The notes under the pieces were generated by a model, which was not told where the DNA came from, made no database searches, and was given only the letters and a program-made list of their open reading frames with translations. A stretch of 64,000 nt of DNA, from the NCBI GenBank assembly GCA_023079485.1, contig CM041085.1:30427121-30491120 (forward strand), given 5' to 3'. Shown here in pieces: positions 24,714 to 36,997 of this stretch. Within the stretch, counting starts at the first letter, position 1; each line of letters starts with the position of its first letter. This DNA is from Archilochus colubris. Taxonomy: Eukaryota; Chordata; Aves; Apodiformes; Trochilidae. Both the position numbers and the translations under genes were made by a program.

Positions 24714-27700
24714 GTATGTCCTGTAGTATATTTGGTTCTGTATCCACCACAGGTAAATGATGAGAATGGAAAATGCCAAGCTCTGGGAACATGCACATTT
24801 CTGGGACAGGGTTGCTGCCAAGAGGCACAAGTTATCATTTCACTTAAAAAAATTGATTCAACAATTCCGTGATTCGATTGGACATCTTGTGAGGGGGAAA
24901 GAGGAGACAACAGTAAATATAAGCTATATTTATCCTACTTAAACCATAACAAAAAGAGGAAATTTCATCTCTGAAACTTGTGTATGTGAATTTGAGACTT
25001 GATACTGAACATTTTATAATTTGTATTCAAAACATGTTTTTTCTGCTTGTACTGTTATTTCAGTTCTCTGCATTCAGGAGGGTAAAAGGGAGATAGTGAT
25101 AAATATGAATGTATGTTGACCTGTTTTACTACTTAGTTGTTGACTTATTATGTAAATCTAAAAATTCAGGCCTTAAATTCCACTTTTCCTTTTAAATGGT
25201 GTAGTGTATTTTTAGTGGAAAAAAGGCTCAAAAATTGTGGCTGCTTGTCTCTTCCTAAACAAGTTCACTTAGAAAGTCAAGGAATTAAAGCCAGTTTCAG
25301 AAATAAATTTAATTTCTCAGTGTCTTGAAATGCATCAGGTCTTTATTTCTTATTTTTATTAACACAGTGTTGAGATATATGAAGTACTACTCAGAGTATG
25401 TGCATCCTGTTGTATACACAATTCAGTCTTTTTGGAGTGACCATTCCTTTGTGTGTCTGTTTTAATTTCCCTCGAATCAGCCATCTGTCCCAAATCTAAA
25501 ATCTGAGGCTGTTTGCCCCCAATGTATTTGAGAGTACAAACCAGCCTGTATGCAACAAGCATCAAGTGGGACAGCTTTTTCCAATATACCACATCCTGGA
25601 GGCAGTACCAGGGTGGACTTGCCTTGGCTAGTACGTCCAGTTGTACCTGGAGGCAGAGGATATTTGAGCAAGGATGAGTGAGAGCTCATGCTTTTATGAA
25701 GTTTCTTTGCAATGTGTTCAATCCACACAGCAAAGAGGTGGAAGAAACAGGAAGAAAAGGGAGGATGTTTTGCCAGTGTTATCTCTGCTTTGTGACAAAG
25801 ACACGATGTAAAATTCGCTATCTTATTCCTGACCAGAGGCTCATGTAGCTCAGTATCAGGAGGTGTCCTGTAGCGGATGCCACAAAGAAAGGATAAAACA
25901 AGTGGACATGCACCTCCTCAACCTACCCACAGCAAAACTATCCACAGTTTCTGGTAAATTGCAACTGAGGGTCTTGCTAGCCCAGAGATTATTTCTGTGT
26001 GTTTTATAGCCCTTGCTGGAATTTTCTTTCATTAATTTGTCAAACCATTTTTCTGAAGTGAATTCCTGAAATCATCTAAACTTTTCTCATCCAGAATTTC
26101 CCATTTCTACAATGGACTTGTGCACTCTATCAATTATTACTCCTTTTTATTTGCTTTAACATACTTGATGCCCCCTTGTTCTTATGATTGTGAAGAACAG
26201 TGAATAATTGTTCCCAGGATGATCAACATTTCATAGAGCTCTCTCATATCTCCATGCATCTGCCTTTTCTTCCACGGTCTTCTCTGGTTTAATCTCTGTG
26301 ATACAGAAACTGCCCAAGGCCATGGCTTATCCTCTCTCTCTTCTATCCACCCACCTACCTCATGTCTCACTATGTGCCTTTCCTAATTTACTGTCTCCTG
26401 TCTGAGATGTGTGAATAGCTCTGTTGCAGTAGTCAAGACATGGGTGTATCATGTTTTGTGTTTGCTTTTGATTCTTTATTACCAATTCCTAGAACTCTGC
26501 TTGGTTTTTTTAGCAGCTCCTGGGATGATGTTTCCATACAGTTTTCCACTATGGCTACAACATTTCTTTACTGAATGGGTATAAAGCCAATCATTATGTA
26601 TGTCAAGCTAGGTTTGGCTTTTGCCTGGCATACTGGAATATGAATGGAGAAAAAATTGTCAGTCTGGTTTCTAGAACTTGAAGACACTGGTTTTTTGTTT
26701 TTTTGGTTTTTTTTTTTTTTTGAGCATTCAGTAGCTCAAGAAGTCTAGTTTGACAACTATATTTTAAAGCTTTCAGAAGCTTTGTGACCCTTGTACTGTC
26801 TCCACTGCTTAGAATCAATACCATTATATATTTGAACAGCTTGTACATAGTAAATCTAAATTAAAGCAGCTACTTCTATAAAATGTAACATGTCCCTTCA
26901 GCTACTTTATTCATTGTTGTGGTGTTGTTTGGTTTTTTTTAATATATGCTGTCTTTCAGGGTTTTTTAGGGCCTGATGTTTTGGGTTTGTTTTAGGTTTT
27001 GTTTTTGTTTTTTGGCAAAGTAGACTGAGCAAGGAGAAAGCCTATCAATATAAGATACTTCTCAGGATTTAGTCAAATAATGGAGCAAAGGGGATAGCGA
27101 CATCACGCAAGTTTTTCAAAGGTAGAACAGGTTATGAAATAAGTCTTTTTCAGATCTATCATCTGTGATTCCATTAGAGCAGAGATGGGCTGAAACTTGG
27201 AAAAAAGGCAGTATGAAATGTTTCAGAATCTCAGTTCAAATGAAGTAATTGGTTCAGGTGTCAATTTTTTTTTGTAAATTTGAACTGTCCAGGTACAGTG
27301 CAGATTACTATTCTACCCTCAGCTCTGTACCCTAAAAGCTACAAGAATTATTTTTAAAAGATACAAAACAAATTGTACGAGTCACTTACTGTATAGAGGA
27401 CTGTAGGTAGATAATTCTGTAGGATAGTTCTCTCTAATAGGGAAGTCTAGTCAATAACTGTAACAGGTTCTCTGGACCTAATGTAATTATGTGCTTTCCC
27501 TGGTTCCACAGGTCTTTGTATTTGAGTAATGTTATTTTCTCAGGAGATAGCTTTCTGGAAATGTTGCTGGGTTCATTAGTGGTGATGACAATGCTTTAAC
27601 TGGCAGTGTCAACATTAGGAGGCTTTTCTTCTGTTTTCCCAGCAGCCTGTGTGACTGAGGACAGCTCTTTCATCACTGCCTTCTTAGTGCCTCAACTTCC

Positions 27701-29163
27701 TCACCATTCATAGAGATAAGGGGATGGTAGATCAGCTTTTAGTTAGAAGCTTTCATTTTCTTCCGTTGGAAGAGGTAATTCAATAGTTCATATATCCAGA
27801 GAAATCATTATCATTCTAAAAATATCTTTTGTGAATCATGTGATGTTTGTTTTCTTCTGTTGCACCCTGTGTTATAAAGAGATAGAGACAGTTTAATAGA
27901 TAAAGCAAAGCTGTGTGCACAAGTAAACCAAAACAAGGAATTAATTCAGTGTTTACCACTGGCAGGCAGGAGTTCAGCCCTTTCTAGGCTTCATGCAAGG
28001 CTTCACCATGCATGCTGGTTACTTGGGAAGATAAATGGCATAACTCTGAACTTCCACTTCTCCTCCTTTTTCTTCATCTTCTATTGCTTTGCACAATGTC
28101 ATATGATGTGGACTGTTCTTTTGGTGAGTTGGGATCAGCTGTCTCAGCTGTAGAACCTCTGGTGATGTTAGGTGATAGGGCAGAGTGAGGAACAGAGAAA
28201 TCCTAGATGCTGTGCAAGCACTGTTCAGAAACAGCTTAAACATTTGTGTGTTATCAACACTCTTTTGGTCACAAAACCAAAACACGGCACCATATGGACT
28301 GCAGTGAAGAAAATTAACTCCATCCCAGCCAGACCCAGTACATCCATTGGCACTAATAATTGTCAGGAGAGTAAATTGCCCAGTTTACAAGGACAAAACA
28401 AGGCTGGTTATCGAGGTATGCTTAGGTTGAAAAAGATGAGGATAAACAGGCTCCTTAAGTTGGCCATTTTATTGCAATAGATATGATCAGGCTGTTTCCC
28501 AACTAGCTTAAGCCCTGAACTGATGCCTGGGAATCAATAGTGAAGCAAACAGCCCCCCACAGCGGAGAAAATAAAATGCTGTTGAAGTTCCTAATAGGAA
28601 AAGCTTGTCTACTTACCACAATGGTATTTATCTTTCTGGACATTTCCTGTAGGACCTCCTACTCCCCTCTGACCAGGCCTTAGGTACTTGTTTCAGGAAA
28701 ACTGCCTCCCTAGACTATCTAAGTACCAGTCAGGCACCCAAGGTGCTGGACTGAATTTCACCCTATGTCTTACACTATCACAGACACAATTCCCATAGAG
28801 GACAGAAGAAAAGGCTTCCTTACTAGGTGTCATTTCAGTGACTTCAGGAGCCTGAGAGTTGAAAAATCTGCAGTAGTACTCCTGACAGGACAGTCTGTAA
28901 TCTCCTCAATTAGTCTTTCTTCAGAGAGATGTGTGTTTAGTATTTAGTGCTACACCTTTACAGTTTTGAGCTCAGCTTGGCAAGGTAAAGATAGAAACCT
29001 GCCATTTCATCTCCCCAACCTTGAACAGTCTCCAGCTTCCTGAGCAGACGTTAAGCCAGTCATTCTCTTGCAAACACTCGTATATTACATTCTTAAAAAA
29101 ACCCTCTCAAGACACTAGCACAGGGAGGTTGGTTTATTTTCCCAATTTTATATTGTTTCCTCT

Positions 29164-29224
29164 TTTGTCTTCCACCCAGAGCAGGGTGGAAGTCTTCCAC
29201 CAGAGTAGGTTTTGTCTTCCACCC
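29164..29224. repeat. Short direct repeat, TTTGTCTTCCACCC
   Basis: The 14-base sequence TTTGTCTTCCACCC occurs at 29164-29177 and again at 29211-29224. A shorter GTCTTCCACC lies between them. This looks like a local duplication within the intron. Confidence 0.7.
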
Positions 29225-32065
29225 TTTTTATTCTCTCCTTACATAAGGTGCTCAGTGAGTTCTAAAGCTGGGGGACACTGATGCTTGGTAACCCCTCTCG
29301 CTACTTTTACCATGCACTGAAAGCCCAGAAGGCACCTAACAAATGCCCTGCAAGTGGCCTTAGCAGTGTGGGAGTCTAAGGGACACGAAAAGAGGAAAAG
29401 TGAAGTTGATCACAGCACTTCACTTGCTTCTTCACTTTGATTCAAAGTGTGAGCTGAGAGGCCTTTACCTTAAAAGGAACCAGAAACGCTGAAGACTCTT
29501 GTGGAAAAGGGACTGACATGCCCAGCAGCTCTGAGCTCTGCCTTGTATAAAAGCTATGCCTGCCATTTGATTCCTTGTGACCCTTCCATGAAGAGTTTCC
29601 CACACCCAAGAGATTCCAAGGAAGATAGGGCATTTGCCAACTTGGCAGTAAACAAGAGTTGCTCTTGGCAAGAAACCTCTCTCCTCCAGCTTATAGCTTG
29701 CCTATGACTGCTGTGAGTTACGTCTGAAGCTTCTTCCTGATGGCCTTGTTACACAAATATTTTTCTTTATTAAAGGGAACATTTTCCTTGCATGGGTTTA
29801 GCAGTTGACTTGGGCCCACAAAAAGATATTTCTGCTACTTGTGCTATGAATGTGAGATGGCAGATACAAGACAATTTTAAAGGACAATTAAATTGTATTA
29901 ATGTCTTTTTTCTATGGAGTTCAATGTTTTCCTCCTCATGACAAAGAGATAGTGAGCATGGTACCTGCCAAAACACTTTTTTTTTTTTTTTCACTTCCCA
30001 CCTATCTAGTACTTTGAGATGAATAGGGTTTTTTTCTGGCATTTTCAGTGTTAGCTTGCCATTGAAAATTTTTGTCTAAGCTTTGCACAACTACTCAAGA
30101 TAATCTCTGGGGTGATAGTCTTAACTGCTTTATTTTATTCAACAAGATTAGAAAATCTAGAGGAGAGGAAAGCAGAGAAAGGATGGAACAAAACCCAATT
30201 TAATCCAATAAATAATAGCCATATGTTTTGAAAAATGTGGAAAAAACAAATCCATATTCTGCTTCCCATGCCTGTCTACAACATAACTTTTATATTAAGA
30301 GCAGACCAGACATAGACTGGTACAAAAAAAGTCACACAGGCTCCATGATTTTGTTAAAGCTTTCAGCAAGAAAATCTTTGAAACAAAAGTACTACTTTTC
30401 AAAACTACCTTTTTGCTTTCCATTTTATTTTTTTTACAAACATAATTTTTAAATTATTCTTCTGCTCCCTGAACACATAAGACAACTCATCTGAAACAGA
30501 TGAACTCAACTCTCTGCATTTTACCTTTTCAAAACGTCACACATGAGAAAAACAAATATGGGAAAGTGTATCAGGAATTATTGTGCTCTAGTGCAGAATA
30601 TAGAAGTGCAGGCTACTGTACTCTATTTTACTGAAATAGAAGGTGATATTTTTAAAAAATATTTAATGGGAAAAGATGTTCCATTCTGAGCCTTTTTATA
30701 CTTTGAAATATCACAGGACTTCCTTATGTTTTTATCATTTGCTGTTGCAGAGGTCAAAGATTAAAACATTCCCACTCTTTCCTGGAGAATAATTTATTCT
30801 GAGAGACACTATCATCTCTATCATAGCACAATGGCCCGCACTGCTGCTTTCTTAGGGAAGAAGCACTATTTCTCCAGACAGGTAGGATTTAAATATGGAT
30901 GAAATCCATTATACGACCTGTCACACAAGCTGCCAAATATGATATTCTAGAAAAATCACCTTGTCTTAAAGTCCCCATATCCTCAGTTAGGCCATGAGAG
31001 AAAGTTGCCTGGCAAACGTTTCTGTTGTCACTGGAATGAACCATGGGGTGAATGTGGGGTAAGGATTTAAATACTTTGTCCTTCAGAAATGGCCCTCTCA
31101 GTGTTCCCTGAGCTACTTAAAATACGAAATTTAAATTCTCAGCATTTGGAAAAACAAGCAGAAAACACTCTAAAAATAAATAGCTTGTCAAGTATTTTTT
31201 TCATACTTTTGTAAGTTATGTTAACAGTACTTATTAAATAATAACCAAGTAATGCATTTCTGTTTCCCTTAAAGCAAATGAAAGGGGTGATCTCTAAACT
31301 AAAAAAAATCAGAGAGGAGAAGCATGTCTTCCTAATGAGTATGAGATTTAATAGGCTCACTCTGGTTTATAATATAGACAGGGCAAGCAATTTTGCTGCA
31401 GTTTTATGGAAGTCTTCAGGGCAGGCTGAGGACAGGTGGCTCTGTGCATGCTTGTTTACACAACTCTCCCAGGGCATCACAGCCCAATTTTCCATCCTCT
31501 GGGATTGCACCCTGCTGTGACACTGGGACAGATTGTCAGTGTTAGCCTAATAATTCCTGGAAGTTTTCTCTCTTCTTGATCCAGAACACAACTATACCTT
31601 GGATGTGCTTCAACACAGGGCCTTATGCTAGAGCTCCAGAGGTGGTCAGCAAAGGCAGCTTTGACCCCTTTCTGCACCACCCTGTGAAGCAGATTTGAAA
31701 CACTGCCATTTAGAAGAGGAAAGAACATTTCTTCTACATAAGTGTACAAGGTACAAAGGTACAAAGATATGCTAGGTGAGGTCTCAGGTATGCTAACTTC
31801 AGCAAGCAACTTCTCCATAATTCTTCCTGCATCTACTTATACAGTAAAGTGGGAATGCAGGAAATAATTGCTTCAAACAAAAATAACTATAGAAATGAAG
31901 TAGACAAAAAGCAAAAGTTAATGTAAGAAACCACAGAAGGGAGCTTAAAGTTAACCTGTTAAATCTCATGAAAGCCTGTTTTGGTCACTATGGAGTCCTG
32001 TTTTAAACTCAACAAATACATGACAAATACATCCAATCAAATACATTAATCAATTGCATACAGTA

Positions 32066-32394
32066 CATGAAGGGGGCCTACAGGAAAGTTGGGGTGGGGC
32101 TTTTCACTAGAGGCAGTAGTAGTAGGACAAGGGGTAATGGCTTTAAACTGAAAGAAGGTAGATGTAGGTTACATATTAGGAAGAAATTCTTCACCATGAG
32201 GGTAATAAGGTACTGAAATAGGTTTCCTAGGGAGGTTATTGATGCCCCCTCCCTGAAAATGTTTAAGGCCAGTTTGGGTGAGTCCTTGTGCAATCTGGTC
32301 TAGTGGGAGGTGTCCCTGCCCATGCAGGGGGTTGAATCTTAATGATCTTTTAGGTCCCTTCCGACTCTAACCATTCTGTGATTCAATGATTCTA
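32066..32394 (+). mobile_element. CR1 LINE fragment, 3' end, forward orientation
   Basis: It begins in the CR1 segment read as 'gggggcctacaggaaag' and passes 'taggacaaggggtaatggct' and 'attaggaagaaattcttcac'. It closes with 'ccattctgtgattcaatgattct', the CR1 3' terminal repeat. It is 5'-truncated with no intact frame. The open frame on the opposite strand here (32078-32293) is only the complement of CR1. Confidence 0.93.
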
Positions 32395-35300
32395 CATCTC
32401 CTCTCCCCTGCTTAAAAAACAACCCAGAAATCTCTATTTCCAAGCTTGTCCACCACCTTTTTTCTTCTTTCTTTCTTCTCCTCAGCCTCCTGTCACCTGC
32501 CTCTGTGGCAGCAGAAGTCTTGCACACCTTGGAGCAGGGACAGGAGCTGTCAGGCCCCAGCTCCCACAGCAGTTTCCATGGGTCATTTGTCATGCAGAAG
32601 CAGCTTTGGTGCAGGCCATTGCTTTGTGGGACATGCAAAGTAAACCAAAATCATGCAGTTCTCTAGGAGAAAACTGTGAACTACACACTGGATTTATTTC
32701 AGCAAGTGTTTCCAAAGACAGTCTGCTACTGCCTTACCTTGAAGCCACTGTGGAAACACAAAGATACACAAGACACTACACGGATCTTCATCATATAAAA
32801 ATAATTTTAAATTGATTTTCAGTGAAGAAGTCTGGTTTAGAAAGACCTTAACAACATAAACTGAGTTTAACTCCATGTAAACCGATAAATATTTAAATTT
32901 TCCAAGATTAGGAAAATTTATTTCTCCCCATAGTAAAATACAAATTTATTGCAAAGAGTGAAGCAGTAGCTTCTTATGCAGCTGGTCTGATAACTTTGAT
33001 CACAAGCCAGTGGCAGAATCCCTCATTAACATCAAAACTATCTGTGGGTTCTCTGGGCAATTCTTTCCTAGTATTAGGACTTTATCCTTAATATTTTAAA
33101 CTTTGAAAATTCATTTAATTTTGATTAAGAGATGGAGGCTCATGTATTAAGTGACATTTTTATCCACCTGTGATAAAAAAAGCAGGTTAGACAACAGGCA
33201 GAACATAAAACTAATTTATTAGCAAATTTTCAACAAATGTTTCTGAAGCCACATGCATAGATTCCTATGTGTGTAATGCTACTAAAATAAGAAACCTTCA
33301 TCAATCTATGTGCAGAAAGTACTCCTGTTTTGAGGGAAAAAATCAGAACTGCATTCCTTCTAAATTGTAGAATAAATACATGCTCAGAGGGGATGTGGGG
33401 TTGCTCAAGGCTCATTTTAATTCAGCTGTGCATAAGATGCTGACAGTAGCTTCTTAGAAAGAGATAGCAGATTAAATCTGGTTAACTTTAGAAAATTATC
33501 TTGATTCTGTCCTGGTTCAGCACACAGTTTATTCAGGGACAGCTGCTCTTGAGACTAGAGGGAGAGAAAGCAATGTCAGAATCAACTCCACTGGGGTAAA
33601 GCAGCTTGGTGTCTCCTCTGAGGCTGTTTAAGAGATGGATTGCTTCACACCATCAGCATCTGGGCTCTCCCTTGCCACTTATGCCCATTTACCACCTGCC
33701 TGTGCCAAAATGCTATTCAGTTTGATGTCTGTGGAACAGTGGCTGAAGGGAGATTTGTAATGTCATGTCATGACAGATTTTCTGTCACCAGCACATGGCT
33801 TGACTGTTCCTGTGGAAAAAAAAGACCAAGAGGACTGAGAATGCCTGAGTCCATTTTACATTGAGTTTGGAGCCTTTGAAATCTTCCCCAGTAGGTTTTA
33901 GGCAGGTTTTTTTTGGTTTGTTTTGTTCCCTTATTGAAAAATTGACAATTTTGTATTCACACAAAGATGCATCAAACTCACGCATAATAACTTCTGTGAA
34001 AAATCCCAAAAATAGAGAACCATGTGAAAGGTCAAAATGGGTCCAAGAGCAATATATAAGCTGATGTTGATAGGGAATGTAACTTTAAAGGCACAAAGAT
34101 GGCCTTGGAAATCTTCCAAACTTTATTGATCGTGAAGTTATTATAAGAATTTTTATTATAAAAATTTAAGTATTTGACATGTGAAAACAACAATAAGAAC
34201 ATCTAATCCAAATTAAACAATTCACCTGTGCCTATACTAGTAAGCTAATCAGGGCCAAGGTCTAATATGGACTTGAGCAATCAGCCATGCAGTTAAATTG
34301 TTAGCAAGTGTTAATTAACTCTCTGGAAGAGTTCTGACCAATCCAAAGTGCACAATCTTAGGCAATGATCTGGTGAAGGTGCAGATACCCTATTTTGGGT
34401 ATGGGCTTTATGGTCTGGAGCTACATGGTGCCAATCAGCCTTAGGACCAGAGGACCCTTCCAGCCCATTTTATCTTCAAGAGTATATGCAGTCTGTAGTA
34501 CCACCCAAAAGGGCAAAAATTAGGCTACCTAAATCTGTTAGCAGCAAAATTTTCATCTTACAAAGGTTTGGGTTTTAACCATGTATCATTCTAAATAGGT
34601 TTAAAATGTCAGTTAAAGAAGGAATAAATGTCTACAGCTTTTAAGAGAAAAAAATAAGGGAATGTATCATGGAAATTAGTTTGCTTTCCTAGTAGATAAC
34701 ACTTTTAAGATGGAGATCCCCTCACTTGAAAACTGGGTCAGCCATTCATTATGTGAGGCAGAAAGGCAAAGGAGATGCAAATCTTGTCTAGCCAGCTTTC
34801 ATAATTCCATAGCACATATATTTGTCTAGATAGCAATTCTGGCTATCTAATTCTGAAGTAGCTGATTTTGAGGTCCTGATACCAGCAGAAGATGAGCAGC
34901 CATTACAGAGAATTGGATATCTTTGGTTTCTTTTGACATGCATGTTGAAGGTTCTTCCTAGTTTGGGACTTTGTCTAACAAAATCTGGAAACCAGCAGTT
35001 AGCATCCATCAAAAGGGATGCCTGCAGCATACACAGACTGGCACTTTGGTTCTCAGTCCTGTTCTTAGTTGGACAGATGTGAAGTGGAAGATCCCTCCTC
35101 TTACTTGATTGTATTGTGGATAAGTGTACACTCATTTGGTCCAGGGTAATTTCATAACATATAGTCTTCATAAACATCATGGTAGAAATTATACTTTACA
35201 AATTCATAAAGTCCTCTTTAGCTGAAGAACTTGACTATATCTTACGGGAAGAGAAAAAGTGTATTTAGTATGAATGTTCTCAGGTATCTCTTCTCATTTG

Positions 35301-36486
35301 GAAAGTACAACTCAATATGTGGAACCAAAGAAGTGACCGTAATCAGACTCCGTTCTTAACTGTTGCTGCTACTTTCATCTCTGCAAACCAAGAACAAAAA
35401 AAAAAGCACTATGGAAACTGAATCTAGGCCCATTTATCAGAATTAAGTGAGACCATTAGGCTTGCTTGCTAGTGGTTTGGAGTGCTTTCATTCATCCAGT
35501 TGCTATTTCAATTAATACAATTTCTATTTCTTTGAACACTAAAAAACTTCCACTTTTAATTGTCTCAAGTATATGAAGTAATTGCCTGCAAAATAGGTGT
35601 AGCCAGGAGTAAGGACCCTGCAGATTGTCAGTAATTAAATGTATCCATTGTTCAAGATGGAATATGAATGGTGATATTATTCTGAAGGAAGGAATGAGGG
35701 TGACAGCCAAACTAATGATCTATTGCATGACTTGACGAGAAATACACACTTGAGTTGAATCTTGCCTAAAGCAGAAACTGGCTCTACAGTAATGAAACAA
35801 AACTAGACCAACTCCATTAGGAACCATTGGCAAGAAAACCTTGGCAAGCCACAGATGCTTTACCTATGCAGAAATTAAATTCCACGTATGAGAACAGCAG
35901 TCTCAATAGATTTACCCTAGGAAGGACTAAAAGTTTCCAAGAGTTGTAATAACTTCTGGTGTGGCTATCATTATGGTAAAGTAATATAATCTATTTAAAG
36001 AGTAGAATCCAGCAGAAAGCATATTTTCTTACAGATTTTCAGAAGAACAAGATACATCTGAGAAAAAGAAGAGTCTAGGAAAGTCAAATGTCTTTAAATC
36101 ACTAGTTCTTTCCTTCCCCACACAGCTACAGCTTTTGCTTAGTGCCAGTCAAGGTTTGAAGGAGATACTGTCCTTTATTTCAGAAGCTCAAGTACAGTGC
36201 ACAGTGATAGCTTCCATCTGCCTTTGGATGCCTGCGGTCTCTGTACCTGGGTAATTTAGATCAGGCAAACAAGAACAAAGGAGGAAAGCAAGTTCAGCAA
36301 GGCTGTCCCTTAAAAGGACCAATGTCCTTTCCCATACCTTTTAGCTTGCACTGATCTTGAGAAGATTTCCCTCATTCACTCTGAAGTCATCCTGAAATGT
36401 ATATGTCATTACATTTGTTTAAGTAGCCCTTGAAGATATTCTTCAATCACAGTCTGTCTTTTGAGTACATTTGTATTAAATGTGTT

Positions 36487-36997
36487 GGTTCTGGTACTGG
36501 TGGTCACACCTGGTGTACTGTCTCCAGTTCTGGACTCTGTATTCTAAGAGAGCTGAACATATTAGAGAGAATACAGCAAAAAGGCCACTAAAATGAATGG
36601 GGGACTGAAGCACCACTCCAATGAGGAAAGACTCAGAAGCTGGACTGTTTGTCCTGGAGAAGATAAGTCTCATGAGGATCTCATAAATATGTATAAATAT
36701 CTGAAGGGAGGGTGTAGAGAGGATGGAGCCAGGCTCTTCTCAGTGGTGCCCAGTTACAGGACTGGACACAATGGGCACAAAGTGAAACAGAGAAGGTTCC
36801 CTCTGAACATCAGGTAATCTTTTGTGAGGCTGACCGACTGCTGTCCCAGTAACACAGACAGGTTGTAGAGTTTCCATCATTGAAGATACTCAAAATCCAT
36901 TTGAGGTGATCCTAGGCACCCTGCTTGAGCAGGTGTGTGGACAAGATGACCTCCAGAGATCTATCCCTTCCAACATCAACCATTCTGTGATTCTGTG
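36487..36997 (+). mobile_element. CR1 LINE fragment, 3' end, forward orientation
   Basis: CR1 phrases in order: 'ctccagttctgg', 'caatgaggaaagactcagaa', 'tgtcctggagaag', 'ctgaagggagggtgtagaga' and a terminal 'ccattctgtgattctgtg'. It covers about 510 bases of the CR1 3' region and is longer than its neighbour at 32066, with a slightly shortened middle. It is degenerate and non-coding. Confidence 0.9.

Noticed and set aside
24518..24910. 130-codon minus-strand open frame across RGS17 coding exon 1
   Set aside because: It is antisense to a clearly conserved exon and has no independent likeness.
34788..35180. 130-codon minus-strand open frame in the RGS17 intron
   Set aside because: No recognisable motif, splice context or promoter; treated as chance.
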